A stretch of 64,000 nucleotides of DNA from Burkholderia plantarii (GTDB lineage Bacteria > Pseudomonadota > Gammaproteobacteria > Burkholderiales > Burkholderiaceae), in NCBI RefSeq assembly GCF_001411805.1, contig NZ_CP007213.1, positions 806,001 to 870,000 on the forward strand, read 5' to 3'. The notes under the pieces were generated by a model. That model searched no databases. It worked only from the letters and a program-made list of their open reading frames with translations, and was not told where the DNA came from. Made by a program: the position numbers and the translations under genes. Shown here in pieces: positions 1-9,353 of the stretch (the first letter of the stretch is position 1; every line of letters starts with the position of its first letter).

Positions 1-77
1 TGATCAGGACTTTCATGGGTGTGTGCGTGGTTCGGTTGAGGGGCGCGCGACGGGGCGCGAAGCGTGGGCGCGGCGGC

Positions 78-854
78 TCACAGGTACGGGCGCAGCCAGC
101 CGAGGCCGGCCGAGGTGCCGGCCTTCGGCCGGTACTCGCAGCCGATCCAGCCGTCGTAGCCGAGCCGGTCGATCAGCGTGAACAGGTACGGGTAGTTCAG
201 TTCGCCGAGGTCCGGCTCGTGCCGCTCGGGCACGCCGGCCACCTGGATGTGGCCGATGCCGGCGAAGTCGCGTTCGAGCTTCCTCGCGAGGTCGCCCTCG
301 ACGATCTGGCAGTGATAGCAGTCGAACTGCACGCGCAGGTTCGGCGCGCCCACTTCGCGGCAGATCGCCTGCGCGTCGTCCTGGCGGTTCAGGAAGTAGC
401 CGGGCATGTCGCGCGTGTTGATCGGCTCGATCAGCACCTGCAGCCCGGCGCCCTGCGCGGCCTGCGCCGCGTAGGCGAGATTGCGCAGATAGGTGTCGCG
501 GTGGCGCGCGCGGTCGGCGTCGGCGGCCACCAGCCCGGCCATCACGTGCAGCTTGTCGTTGCCGATCACGCGTGCGTAGTCGAGCGCGGTGTCCACGGCG
601 CGGCGGAATTCGTCCTCGCGGCCCGGCAGCGCGGCGATGCCGCGTTCGCCGGCCGCCCAGTCGCCGGGCGGCGCGTTGAACAGCGCCTGCACGAGTCCGG
701 CGCCGTCGAGCCGCGCCTTCAGCTCGGCGGCGGGGAACTCGTAGGGGAACAGGTACTCGACCGCCCGGAAGCCGTCGCGCGCGGCGGCGGCGAAGCGCTC
801 GAGGAACGGCTGCTCGTGGTACATCATCGAAAGATTCGCGGCGAAGCGTGGCAT
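78..854 (-). CDS. otnI: 2-oxo-tetronate isomerase (hydroxypyruvate isomerase family)
   Basis: This 258-residue protein belongs to the Hyi/OtnI group of xylose-isomerase-like TIM barrels. The N-terminus [14 protein letters not shown] and the central [16 protein letters not shown] segment, with the metal/catalytic Glu in the EPIN motif, are typical of the family. In the four-carbon acid-sugar pathway the enzyme converts 2-oxo-tetronate to 3-oxo-tetronate. Plain hydroxypyruvate isomerase activity cannot be excluded from sequence alone, but the nearby otnK, otnC and ltnD genes favour OtnI. It is the last gene of the minus-strand operon, 101 bp after the MFS gene. The ATG at 854 gives a full-length family member. 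Confidence 0.85.
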   Translation of the reverse strand: MPRFAANLSMMYHEQPFLERFAAAARDGFRAVEYLFPYEFPAAELKARLDGAGLVQALFNAPPGDWAAGERGIAALPGREDEFRRAVDTALDYARVIGNDKLHVMAGLVAADADRARHRDTYLRNLAYAAQAAQGAGLQVLIEPINTRDMPGYFLNRQDDAQAICREVGAPNLRVQFDCYHCQIVEGDLARKLERDFAGIGHIQVAGVPERHEPDLGELNYPYLFTLIDRLGYDGWIGCEYRPKAGTSAGLGWLRPYL

Positions 855-955
855 GGCGGCGGTTCCATCAGAAGGAGGGAGCGGCGCCGCGCTCGGGCGT
901 GCCCGGCGCGCGGCGGAGAAATGGATCAGGGTGGATCAGGGCTGCCCGGCGCGGC

Positions 956-2278
956 TCATCGGTTCACGAGCCTGGCGGGCGTCAGCCACACGGCGATCGA
1001 GCCGATTACGAGCATGCCGGCCAGCAGGTACATGCCCGACGCGGTGCTGTGCGTCGCGTCGCGCAGATAGCCGATCACGTAGGGGCTCGCGAAGCCGGCC
1101 AGGTTGCCGACCGAGTTGATGATGGCGATGCCGGCCGCGGCCGCGCTGCCGGCGAGGAACGCGGTGGGCAGCGACCAGAACAGCGGCGCGCAGGTCAGCA
1201 CGCCGCCCGCCGCGATCGACAGGAACACGATCGACACGGCGGTGTTGTGCGGGAACAGCGCGGCGACGGCGAAGCCCACGGTGCCCATCGTCGACGGGAT
1301 GATCAGGTGCCAGCGGCGCTCGCGGCGGCGATCCGAGCTGTGGCCGAACAGGTTCATCACCACGATCGCCACCGCGAACGGGATCGCCGAGAGCAGCCCG
1401 ATCACGAAGGTGTCCTGGATCCCGGTCGATTTGACGAGCGTCGGCATCCAGAACGTGAGGCCGTACTGGCCGGTCACGAACGTGAAGTAGATCAGCGACA
1501 TCCACCACATGCGCGGATCGGCGAACACGGCGCGCAGCGAATGCTTCTCGTGCGAGTTCAGGTGCGGCTGCGCGTCGATCTCGTCGATCAGCATCTGCTT
1601 CTCGCGCGCGTCCAGCCACTTCGCCTGGCGGATGCCGTTGTCGAGGTAGACCAGCGTGGCCACGCCCACCAGCACGGCCGGCACCGCCTCGATCATGAAC
1701 ATCCACTGCCAGCCGTGGAAGCCCGCGCCGCCGTGGAACTGCTGCATGATCCAGCCCGACAGCGGATTGCCGAAGATCCCCGAGACCGGGATCGCCGACA
1801 TGAACACCGCGATGATCTTCGCGCGCCGGTGGGAGGGGAACCAGTAGGTCAGGTAGAGGATCACGCCGGGGTAGAAGCCCGCCTCGGCGAGGCCGAGCAG
1901 GAAGCGCAGGACGTAGAACTGCATCGGTGTCCTGACGAATACGAACGCGGCCGACAGCAGGCCCCAGGTGATCATGATCCGCGCGATCCAGATCTTCGCG
2001 CCGATCTTGTGCATCAGCAGGTTGCTCGGCAGCTCGAACAGGAAATAGCCGACGAAGAAGATGCCCGCGCCGAGCCCGAACACCGTTTCGCTGAACGCCA
2101 GATCCTGCGACATCTGCAGCTTCGCGAAGCCGACGTTGACGCGGTCCAGGTAGGCCACCACGTAACAGAGCATCAGGAACGGCACGATGCGCCAGAACAC
2201 CTTGCGGTAGGTGGCATCGAGCGCGGCCGGATCGGCCTGGATCGTGTCGGGAGAAGCGGCGGCTTGGTACGGGGTCAT
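956..2278 (-). CDS. MFS transporter, anion:cation symporter family (sugar-acid uptake)
   Basis: This 440-residue, 12-helix permease resembles the ACS family (tartrate, glucarate and phthalate carriers). Family signatures include YLDRVNVGFAKLQM near residue 45, GLAEAGFYPGVILYLTYWFP near residue 130 and a large central loop. It sits between otnC and otnI in the four-carbon acid-sugar operon, so uptake of L-threonate or a related aldonate across the inner membrane is the likely role. The substrate is inferred from context only. The gap to otnC is about 160 bp, the largest in the operon. Confidence 0.85.
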   Translation of the reverse strand: MTPYQAAASPDTIQADPAALDATYRKVFWRIVPFLMLCYVVAYLDRVNVGFAKLQMSQDLAFSETVFGLGAGIFFVGYFLFELPSNLLMHKIGAKIWIARIMITWGLLSAAFVFVRTPMQFYVLRFLLGLAEAGFYPGVILYLTYWFPSHRRAKIIAVFMSAIPVSGIFGNPLSGWIMQQFHGGAGFHGWQWMFMIEAVPAVLVGVATLVYLDNGIRQAKWLDAREKQMLIDEIDAQPHLNSHEKHSLRAVFADPRMWWMSLIYFTFVTGQYGLTFWMPTLVKSTGIQDTFVIGLLSAIPFAVAIVVMNLFGHSSDRRRERRWHLIIPSTMGTVGFAVAALFPHNTAVSIVFLSIAAGGVLTCAPLFWSLPTAFLAGSAAAAGIAIINSVGNLAGFASPYVIGYLRDATHSTASGMYLLAGMLVIGSIAVWLTPARLVNR

Positions 2279-2438
2279 CGTAGTCTCCAGCAGGTTGCGC
2301 GCGCCGTATGGTGGACGCGTCGTCGGTCGTTCGGGGCGGCGCGGCGTGCGACGCGGATGGTCATGCCGGCGGTGTCGGCGCGCTGGACGGGCCCGCCAGG
2401 CGTGGCCGAGGTGGCGCGGTTGATGCAGATGGCGAGTG

Positions 2439-3077
2439 TCACCAGCGCGCGCCGAAGCTGCGGCGCAGGTCGTCGAGCGCGGGCTCGTCGAGCGGCGCCG
2501 GCTTCGGGTTCGTCATCAGCCACAGCCGCGCGGTTTCCTCCAGTTCCTCGAGCACCGCCGAGGCCTGTTCGACCGACGGCGCCCACACCACCGGCCCGAG
2601 CCGTTCGAGCAGCACGCCGCGCACGCGGTCGGCCAGCGCGGCCACCTCGGCCGCGACTTCCGGATCGCCGGGGCGCCGGTAGCGGATCAGCGGCACGTGG
2701 CCGACCTTCATCACGTAGTACGGGGTGATCGGCGGCAGCACGTCCTCGTCGCGCCAGACACCCGCGAGCGTCAGCGCGACGAGATGCGTCGAGTGCGTGT
2801 GAACCACGCCGCGCGATTCGGGATTGCGCGCGTAGATGCCGCGATGCAGCGCGAGCGTCTTCGAGGCCTTGTCGCCGGACACGGTGTTGCCGTCGAGATC
2901 GACCTTGGCGATGCGCGCCGGATCGAGCCGGCCGAGGCACGCGTCGGTGGGCGTGATCAGCCAGCCGTCGTCGAGCCGCGCGCTGATGTTGCCGGCGGTG
3001 CCCACCGCGTGGCCGCGCGCGAACAGGCTCGCGCCCACTTCGCAGATGGTTTCGCGCAGTTGGTGTTCGTCTTTCAT
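2439..3077 (-). CDS. otnC: 3-oxo-tetronate 4-phosphate decarboxylase (class II aldolase)
   Basis: This 212-residue class II aldolase/adducin-domain protein starts at the ATG at 3077, which overlaps the otnK stop in an ATGA arrangement. The VVHTHSTH motif near residue 92 supplies zinc-ligand histidines, and GNISARLDDGWLITPT is the usual phosphate-binding N-terminal segment. OtnC decarboxylates 3-oxo-tetronate 4-phosphate to dihydroxyacetone phosphate. The open frame runs far upstream inside otnK, but that extension is an out-of-frame shadow and the ATGA start fits the family length. Class II aldolases are hard to tell apart, so the assignment relies on the adjoining otnK and ltnD. Confidence 0.85.
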   Translation of the reverse strand: MKDEHQLRETICEVGASLFARGHAVGTAGNISARLDDGWLITPTDACLGRLDPARIAKVDLDGNTVSGDKASKTLALHRGIYARNPESRGVVHTHSTHLVALTLAGVWRDEDVLPPITPYYVMKVGHVPLIRYRRPGDPEVAAEVAALADRVRGVLLERLGPVVWAPSVEQASAVLEELEETARLWLMTNPKPAPLDEPALDDLRRSFGARW

Positions 3078-4369
3078 GCAAGGCTCTCCAGGCGTGCCAG
3101 TGCTCTGGCAAAGAAATCGACGGCGCCGAAATTGCCGGACTTCAGCGCCAGCGCGAACTTGCCGTCGAGCGTGGCGGTGGCGGGCACGCCGGGGTCGATC
3201 TGCGCGCCGATCTGCAGCGCGCGCACGCCGAGCGCCTGCACCACCGCGCCCGAGGTTTCGCCGCCCGCCACCACGAAGCGGCGCACGCCGCGCGTGAGCA
3301 GCCCGCGCGCGATCTCGGCCAGCGTCAGCTCGACCAGCGCGCCCGCGGCCTCGACGCCGAGCCGCTGCTGCACCGCCTTCACCTCGTCGGGCGTGGCGGT
3401 GGCGTAGATCAGCACCGGCTCGTCCGGATGCGCGTCGAAGAACGCGAGGGCGTCGGCCACCACCGGCTCGCCGTGCGCGATCGCGATCGGATCGAGGCGG
3501 AACGCCGGGCGGCTCGCGCGCCACTCGGCCACCTGCGCGTTGGTCGCCTTCGACGCGCTGCCGGCCAGCACCACGGCGCCGCCCTCGACGCGCGGCAGCG
3601 CCGCCGCGTCGCCGCGCCCGGGCAGCAGGCCCGCGCGGCGGAAGTTGGCCGGCAGGCCGAGCGCGATGCCCGAGCCGCCCGTCACGAGTACGTGATCGGC
3701 GCAGGCCTCGCCCACCGCGTGCAGGTCCGCGTCGGACAGCGCGTCGGTGATCGCGTAGCGCACGCCGTCGGCGCGCAGCGCGGCGAACGCCTCGCGCACC
3801 GCGCCGGCGCCGCGCGCGATCGTGTCGTAGCGCACCAGGCCGACCCTCGACGGCGTCTGCCGCTGCAGCACGCGCACCAGGTTCGCGTCCTTCATCGGCG
3901 TGAGCGGATGGTTCTCCATGCCCGATTCGTCGAGCGGCGCGTCCCCGACGAACAGGTGGCCGCGATAGATCGTGCGGCCCGTCTCGGGGAACGCGGGGCA
4001 GGCGATCGCGAGCGCATCGTCGGCGCCGAGCGCGCGGGCGAGCGCGTCGGCCACCGGGCCGATGTTGCCGGCGTCGGTCGAATCGAAGGTCGAGCAGTAC
4101 TTGAAATAGAACTGGCGGCAGCCCTGCTCGCGCAGCCACGCGAGCGCGGCGAGCGACCGGGCGACGGCGTCGGCGGCCGGAATCGTGCGCGACTTCAGCG
4201 CCACGATGATCGCGTCGGCGTCGAGCCGCGCGCCCGGTTCGGGCACGCCGATGGTCTGGACCGTGCGCATGCCGCTCTTCACGAGCATGTTCGCGAGATC
4301 GGTCGCGCCGGTGAAATCGTCGGCGATGCAGCCGAGCAGCGGACGGGCGGGGGACGGGGAATCGGTCAT
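3074..4369 (-). CDS. otnK: 3-oxo-tetronate kinase (DUF1537 family)
   Basis: This 431-residue four-carbon acid-sugar kinase carries the N-terminal signature GCIADDFTGATDLANML near residue 13 and the C-terminal nucleotide-binding region with VVAGGETSGAVVQALG near residue 365. It phosphorylates 3-oxo-tetronate using ATP before the OtnC decarboxylation. The gene overlaps otnC by 4 bp and follows ltnD by 31 bp, so the three are surely co-transcribed. Length and domain order match complete family members. Confidence 0.92.
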   Translation of the reverse strand: MTDSPSPARPLLGCIADDFTGATDLANMLVKSGMRTVQTIGVPEPGARLDADAIIVALKSRTIPAADAVARSLAALAWLREQGCRQFYFKYCSTFDSTDAGNIGPVADALARALGADDALAIACPAFPETGRTIYRGHLFVGDAPLDESGMENHPLTPMKDANLVRVLQRQTPSRVGLVRYDTIARGAGAVREAFAALRADGVRYAITDALSDADLHAVGEACADHVLVTGGSGIALGLPANFRRAGLLPGRGDAAALPRVEGGAVVLAGSASKATNAQVAEWRASRPAFRLDPIAIAHGEPVVADALAFFDAHPDEPVLIYATATPDEVKAVQQRLGVEAAGALVELTLAEIARGLLTRGVRRFVVAGGETSGAVVQALGVRALQIGAQIDPGVPATATLDGKFALALKSGNFGAVDFFARALARLESLA

Positions 4370-4400
4370 GGTGATGAGGATGAGGGCGCGGATCAGCGAT

Positions 4401-5291
4401 TCAGCGGGCCGGCGGCAGCGTGATGCCGGGGAAGGTCTTGATCACGGCGGAATCGTCCTCGCCGCCGTGGCCGGCGCTCGATGCGTTCATGAACATCTGG
4501 TGCGCGGTGGCCGACAGCGGCAGCGGGAACTTGCTGCGGCGCGCGGTATCGAGCACGAGGCCCAGATCCTTGACGAAGATGTCGACGGCCGAAAGCGGCG
4601 TGTAGTCGCCGTTCAGGATGTGCGGCACGCGGTTCTCGAACATCCAGGAGTTGCCGGCGCTGTGCGTGATCACCTCGTAGAGCGCGTCGGCGTCCACGCC
4701 CTCGCGCAGGCCGAGCGCCATCGCCTCGGCGGCCGCGGCGATATGCACGCCGGCCAGCAGCTGGTTGATGATCTTGACCTTCGAGCCCACGCCGTGTTCG
4801 GCGCCGAGCCGGTAGACCTTGCCCGAGATCGCCGCGAGCACGTCCTCGCAGGCCGCGTAGGCGGCGGCCGGCCCCGAGGTCATCATCGTCATCTCGCCCG
4901 AGGCCGCGCGCGCGGCGCCGCCGGACACCGGCGCGTCGAGCATCAGCAGCCCGGCCGCCTCGACGCGCGCGCCGAGCTGCCGGGCGAATTCCGGCGCGAC
5001 CGTGGCGCTCGAGATCACCACCGCGCCGGGCCGCATGGCCGGCACCGCGCCGTGTTCGCCGAACAGCACGGTTTCGGTCTGCGCCGCGTTGACCACCAGC
5101 GTGACCACCACCTCGCACCGCGCGCCGAGTTCGGCGGGCGTGGCGCAGCCGATGCCGCCCTCGGCCGCGAACGCGTCGAGCACGCTGTCGCGCACGTCGC
5201 ATGCATGGACGCGGAACCCGGCGCGCAGCAGCGAGCGCGCGACGCCGAGCCCCATCGCGCCGAGCCCGATGACGCCTACTTGTCGTGACAT
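4401..5291 (-). CDS. ltnD: L-threonate dehydrogenase (3-hydroxyisobutyrate dehydrogenase family)
   Basis: This 296-residue NAD-dependent beta-hydroxyacid dehydrogenase has the Rossmann motif GVIGLGAMGLGVARSLL at the N-terminus, the substrate-binding DAPVSGGAARA segment near residue 120 and the catalytic-lysine region GSKVKIINQLL near residue 170. In this pathway LtnD oxidises L-threonate to 2-oxo-tetronate. Related enzymes oxidise tartronate semialdehyde, but the otnK/otnC neighbours support threonate. It is the first enzyme gene, 46 bp after the regulator. Confidence 0.88.
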   Translation of the reverse strand: MSRQVGVIGLGAMGLGVARSLLRAGFRVHACDVRDSVLDAFAAEGGIGCATPAELGARCEVVVTLVVNAAQTETVLFGEHGAVPAMRPGAVVISSATVAPEFARQLGARVEAAGLLMLDAPVSGGAARAASGEMTMMTSGPAAAYAACEDVLAAISGKVYRLGAEHGVGSKVKIINQLLAGVHIAAAAEAMALGLREGVDADALYEVITHSAGNSWMFENRVPHILNGDYTPLSAVDIFVKDLGLVLDTARRSKFPLPLSATAHQMFMNASSAGHGGEDDSAVIKTFPGITLPPAR

Positions 5292-5337
5292 GTGAATCCT
5301 CGTATCGAACGGGTGCCCGGATGGCCGGGCGAATGGA

Positions 5338-6042
5338 TCAGCAAAGGCCCGCCTGCGCGAGACGCCGCGCGGCGTTGACCAGGTGGATGCGCGCCGCGGT
5401 GCTGGCGGCCAGCGCGTCGCCGGCGCGGATCGCGTCGGCGATCGCCGCGTGCTCCTCGCGCACCTGGCGCGAGAAATCCTCGCGCGTCGCCTCGTTGCGG
5501 CGCGTGACGATCACGCCTGCTTCGAGGTACTGGTTCAGGAAGCTCAGCGTCTTCAGGAAATAGGGGTTGCCGGTGACGGCGGCGATCGTGCGGTGGAACG
5601 CGATGTCCTCGGCCACGCCGTCGCGACCCGCGGCCACGGCCGCGTCGATCTTCGCGAGCGCCTCGTCGATGCGGCGCAGGTCGGCGTCGGTTCGGCGCTG
5701 CGCGGCCTCGGCGGCCACCTCGGCCTCGATCGCGCGGCGCACCGCGAGCAGATGCACCAGCGAGCCCGCTTCCACGGCCTCCGCGTAGTCGATCCGCAGC
5801 GGCCGGATCGCGCCGTGCTGCGCGATGAACACGCCGCTGCCCTGGCGCGGTTCGACCACGCCTTCGTTCTTGAGCCGCGAGATCGCCTCGCGGATCACCG
5901 TGCGGCTCACGCCGAACTGCTGCGCCAGCACGGATTCGGTCGGCAGCTTGCCGGTGCCGGCGAAGCTGCCGATCTCGATCTGCGTGAGCAGTTGCTGCGC
6001 GACGGTGTCACTCATCGCGCGCGCCGGGATTTTCTCGAACAT
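5338..6042 (-). CDS. FadR-type GntR regulator of the acid-sugar operon
   Basis: This 234-residue regulator has an N-terminal GntR winged helix (LPTESVLAQQFGVSRTVIRE, residues about 35-55) and a C-terminal all-helical FCD ligand domain with conserved Asp/His positions. It is the promoter-proximal gene of the minus-strand operon, 46 bp before ltnD, so it probably autoregulates and responds to an acid sugar or pathway intermediate. Repression relieved by ligand is the common mode in this family and is inferred here. Confidence 0.88.
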   Translation of the reverse strand: MFEKIPARAMSDTVAQQLLTQIEIGSFAGTGKLPTESVLAQQFGVSRTVIREAISRLKNEGVVEPRQGSGVFIAQHGAIRPLRIDYAEAVEAGSLVHLLAVRRAIEAEVAAEAAQRRTDADLRRIDEALAKIDAAVAAGRDGVAEDIAFHRTIAAVTGNPYFLKTLSFLNQYLEAGVIVTRRNEATREDFSRQVREEHAAIADAIRAGDALAASTAARIHLVNAARRLAQAGLC

Positions 6043-6065
6043 GGATCGGTCGGGTTTGTCAGGTT

Positions 6066-6085
6066 ATGTGGTCATCATACAAATT
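6066..6085. promoter_or_regulatory. candidate operator of the FadR-type regulator
   Basis: The imperfect inverted repeat TGGTCATCATACAA lies 24-40 bp upstream of the regulator start. TnGT...ACnA half-sites are typical of FadR-subfamily operators, although the 6-bp centre is wider than usual. The location suggests autoregulation of the whole otn operon. No binding evidence can be drawn from sequence. Confidence 0.35.
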
Positions 6086-6270
6086 TTGGAAGATGGGCCG
6101 TCATCGGGAATTACCCGGGGAAGGGCGATGCGTCGCGGGTGGGGCGGTGGCGGAAACAGGCGGGCACGGGCGCGGAGCGCGCGGCGTCCTGGAGGGGGGC
6201 GGTCCTGGAGCGGGTGGCGGGTTAGCTGGCCGGCGGAGGGTGTCCGCCGGCGCATCACGGCATCACGGCA

Positions 6271-6795
6271 TCACGAAAGCTTCGCGTCCGGCGTGGCCCG
6301 TGCGTCGAGCGTCAATTGCATGAACGTCAGGTCGAGCCACTGGCCGAACTTCATGCCGACCTGCCGCAGCGTGCCGGTGTTCTCGAAGCCGAGCGTCTCG
6401 TGCAGCCGGATCGAGCCGGCGTTGTTGGCCTCGATGCCGGCCACCATCACGTGCTTGCCGATCGCGCGGGCGCGCTCGATCAGCGCCACCATCAGCAGCC
6501 GGCCGATGCCGTTGCCGCGCTGGTCGGCGCGCACATAGATCGAGTGCTCGACGGTGGCGCGAAAGCCGTCGAACGGGCGCCAGTCGCCGAACGACGCGTA
6601 GCCGTGGACCTGCTGCGCGTCATCCACGGCCACCAGCACCGGGTAGCCGGCGCGGCCGCGATCGGCGAGCCACGCGGTGCGGTTCGCCGTGTCCACGGCC
6701 GTCTCGTTCCAGATCGCCAGCGTGTTCATCACGGCGTCGTTGTAGATTGCCGTGATACCTTCGACATCCTGCTGGCGCGCGTCGCGAATTTCCAT
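6271..6795 (-). CDS. GNAT N-acetyltransferase, phosphinothricin/methionine-sulfoximine type
   Basis: The 174-residue product starts MEIRDARQQDVEGITAIYND, which is typical of the Pat/MddA branch of GNAT enzymes. The acetyl-CoA loop RGNGIGRLLM is near residue 95 and the GFENTGTLRQVGMKFGQWLD block is near the C-terminus. These enzymes N-acetylate methionine sulfoximine, phosphinothricin or related amino acids. The start at 6795 was chosen because upstream in-frame residues do not resemble the family. It is divergent from the XRE-cupin regulator with only 36 bp between the starts, as is common for GNAT/XRE-cupin pairs. Confidence 0.85.
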   Translation of the reverse strand: MEIRDARQQDVEGITAIYNDAVMNTLAIWNETAVDTANRTAWLADRGRAGYPVLVAVDDAQQVHGYASFGDWRPFDGFRATVEHSIYVRADQRGNGIGRLLMVALIERARAIGKHVMVAGIEANNAGSIRLHETLGFENTGTLRQVGMKFGQWLDLTFMQLTLDARATPDAKLS

Positions 6796-6831
6796 CCCAG
6801 CCTCCCCGGGCCGTCCATTAAATTGAAACGA

Positions 6832-7401
6832 GTGTACACGATAGTAGACGATATCGATCAACGCATCGGCGCGCGAATCCGGGCCGAGCGCGAGCGCCGT
6901 GGCTGGTCGCTGACGGATCTGGCGCGGCAGTCGGGCGTGTCGCGCGCGATGATCCACAAGATCGAGCGCGGCGAGAGCAGCCCCACCGCCACCTCGCTGG
7001 CCAAGCTGGCCGGCGCGTTCAACCTGACCATGTCGGCGCTGCTGGCGCTGGCCGAGCTGGCCGAAGGGCGCCTGCTGCGCGCCGACGACCAGCCGGTCTG
7101 GGTCGATCCGCAAAGCGGCTACGTGCGCCGCCATGTGTCGCCGAAATCGGTGTCGCCGCTGACGCTGGTCGAGATCGACCTGCCGCCGGGCGCCGAGATC
7201 CCGATGCCGGCCTCGGCCTATCTGCAGATGCAGCAGCTGATCTGGGTGCTTGACGGCGAGCTGGTGTTCGTGGAGGGCGGCGAGCCGCAGCGGCTGCGGG
7301 CCGGCGACTGCCTGGAGGTCGGGCCGCCGGGCGACTGCGTGTTCCGTAACGACGGCCGGGCGAGCTGCAAGTACGCGGTGATCGTGCTGCGCAAGCCCTA
7401 G
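6832..7401 (+). CDS. XRE-family regulator with C-terminal cupin domain
   Basis: This protein of about 189 residues has an N-terminal helix-turn-helix (SLTDLARQSGVSRAMIHKIE, residues about 24-43) and a C-terminal cupin barrel (PMPASAYLQMQQLIWVLDGE onward). No ATG precedes the HTH, so GTG at 6832 is the best start; TTG at 6823 is an alternative. It probably controls the divergent acetyltransferase and itself. The short intergenic space holds the palindrome GTGTACAC exactly at the proposed start, a possible operator. Confidence 0.85.
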   Translation: MYTIVDDIDQRIGARIRAERERRGWSLTDLARQSGVSRAMIHKIERGESSPTATSLAKLAGAFNLTMSALLALAELAEGRLLRADDQPVWVDPQSGYVRRHVSPKSVSPLTLVEIDLPPGAEIPMPASAYLQMQQLIWVLDGELVFVEGGEPQRLRAGDCLEVGPPGDCVFRNDGRASCKYAVIVLRKP

Positions 7402-7910
7402 CCTTGCCGTGCCGATGAATCAGCATCGAAAGCTGGACGAGACGGACATCGTTTGGGTGACCAGCCCGGAAGGGCGACCGCCTGGACGGCTCTGCATGCG
7501 GCTGGCACGACTCGGGCAAGGGCAAGGGCACCCCGAAAACCGCAGTTTTGATACGTCGATGAAGGTATTTCAATGGCCGGATAGCCGCGAACCGCGGCGC
7601 GCTCCTGACCCGCGGTCTGCGTCTCGGCTGCAGCGCCGCGGACCGGCCGCGATACGATTGCCTCGCGGCGCCCGGGCCCCGCTTGCATGGAGGCGCCGGT
7701 GGCGCCGCCGCTCGATGCGCCGCGACGACATTCCCCGCTCGATCGAGTCGACGATCCAGCGCGCCGATCGGCCGGCGTCACGCGCGGCGGCTGCACCTCG
7801 ACGTCGTGTCTCGACGTCCGTCCCGATGCGAGTGGCCTGCCCTGAAACTGTCCGGAACGTTCGACACGAATCCGTGGACGGCCCGCCGGGGCCGTATGAC
7901 TTGCCGACCG
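7402..7910. other. gap with no supportable gene
   Basis: About 500 bp lie between the XRE-cupin gene and the convergent PLP decarboxylase. Open frames exist on both strands but show no recognisable motif, start signal or family similarity. No hairpin with a T-run was seen. Confidence 0.5.
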
Positions 7911-9305
7911 TCAAGCCGAGTCGCGGGCGCTCCGAATCAGCGCGACGGTCAGGTCGATATCGGCATCTTCGGTACGCCAGGACGAAACGCTGAGGCGGAA
8001 TGCGGGACGTCCGTCCCAGACCGCCGGACCGAACCAGGCCTGGCCCGAATGCTCCACCGCCTGGCGGATCGCGGCCGTCTGCGCGTCGTCCTTGCCTCGC
8101 ACCAGCACCTGGTTGAGAACGACGCGATTCAGCACGTCGAAGCCGGCATCGCGCAATCCCTGTGCCAATCGGGTCGCCTGGGCACAATGACGCTCCACCA
8201 TCGCGGCCACGCCCTGCCGGCCGAGCGTGCGCAGCGCGGCCCAGATCGTGATGCCGCGAGGGCGTCGGGAGAATTCGAGCGTGAGGTTCTTCTGGGCCAG
8301 GCGCGAGCCGGTGGCGTAGACGGCATCGCTGCTCAAGGTTTCCGCCAGCGCGTCGGGATCGCGGCAGATCGCCATCGCGCAGTCGTAGGGGGTATTCAGC
8401 CACTTATGCCCGTCGGTGGTCCAGCTGTCCGCGAGCTCCACACCGTCCGTATGGTGTCGCAACGCCTGCGACGCGCGCGCCCACAACCCGAACGCGCCAT
8501 CCACATGAACCCAGGCACCTGTTGCCTTTGCCTTCGGAATGAGTGCCGCGAACGGATCAAATTCACCAGTGTTCACCTCGCCGGCCTGCAGGCAAAGGAT
8601 GGTGTTGGCGTCGAGTTCGGGCAGACGTTCGGGATCGACGCGGCCGTGCGCATCGGTGGCTGCCGCAATGACCTGCTCCGCGCCGAAGCCCAGCACCCGC
8701 AACGCCTTGAGCACCACGACGTGAATCCGCGCCGATACCACCACGCGAATTCGCGGCGCCCCGTAGAGTCCCTTTGCGTCGAGATCCCACCCCGCTCGCT
8801 TGAGCAGGGAGCGCCGCGCGGCCGCGAGGCAACCCAGCCCGCATGCCGTGGCCGACGTGCCGAAGCCCACTGCACTGCCACGCGGAAGATCGAGCGCTTC
8901 AAGCAGCCAGTTACCGGCCACCGCCTCGATGCGCGCGCTGACGGGAGACGTCATGGCCAGCGGTGCGCCTTGGTCCCAGGCCATCATCAACCTCTCGGCG
9001 GCGGCCGCGCCCGGCAACGACGCCCCGACGACGAAGCCGAAATAGCGCGGCCCATTGGAGGCCACCGTGGCGGGCGACCCGACGTCGTCGAGCAACGCCA
9101 GCGTATCGTGAGCCGAATGCCCCTGTGCGGGGAGCGGTTCGTCGAACGCGGTCAAGGCCGCGATCGCATGTGGCGTGGGAAAAACTCGCCGGGTTTCGAC
9201 CGACTCGAGATATTGGGCCGCGCGCTGATCGGCGTCGGCAAGCAGGGCGATTTCGCCGGCTTTCATGTCGGCAATGCTGCCCGGGGCCGGAAGGGAAGTG
9301 GTCAT
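7911..9305 (-). CDS. PLP-dependent group II decarboxylase family protein
   Basis: This 464-residue fold-type I PLP enzyme resembles aromatic-L-amino-acid/glutamate decarboxylases. The Schiff-base lysine is in SWTTDGHKWLNTPYD near residue 290, and AWVHVDGAFGLWA is the cofactor-ring Asp/Ala motif. Members decarboxylate aromatic or acidic amino acids, but some act as aldehyde synthases or lyases, so no substrate is assigned. The gene is 48 bp downstream of the aldo-keto reductase on the same strand, which suggests the amine or aldehyde product could be handled by that reductase. Confidence 0.82.
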   Translation of the reverse strand: MTTSLPAPGSIADMKAGEIALLADADQRAAQYLESVETRRVFPTPHAIAALTAFDEPLPAQGHSAHDTLALLDDVGSPATVASNGPRYFGFVVGASLPGAAAAERLMMAWDQGAPLAMTSPVSARIEAVAGNWLLEALDLPRGSAVGFGTSATACGLGCLAAARRSLLKRAGWDLDAKGLYGAPRIRVVVSARIHVVVLKALRVLGFGAEQVIAAATDAHGRVDPERLPELDANTILCLQAGEVNTGEFDPFAALIPKAKATGAWVHVDGAFGLWARASQALRHHTDGVELADSWTTDGHKWLNTPYDCAMAICRDPDALAETLSSDAVYATGSRLAQKNLTLEFSRRPRGITIWAALRTLGRQGVAAMVERHCAQATRLAQGLRDAGFDVLNRVVLNQVLVRGKDDAQTAAIRQAVEHSGQAWFGPAVWDGRPAFRLSVSSWRTEDADIDLTVALIRSARDSA

Positions 9306-9353
9306 GTCGTCGAGGAAGCGGAAACAGGGTGGGAGGGGCGTGGGCGCCGCGCG

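Noticed and set aside
3078..4139. Long N-terminal extension of the otnC frame
   Set aside because: This part is an Arg/Ala-rich out-of-frame shadow of otnK; the ATGA-overlap start at 3077 gives the normal family length.
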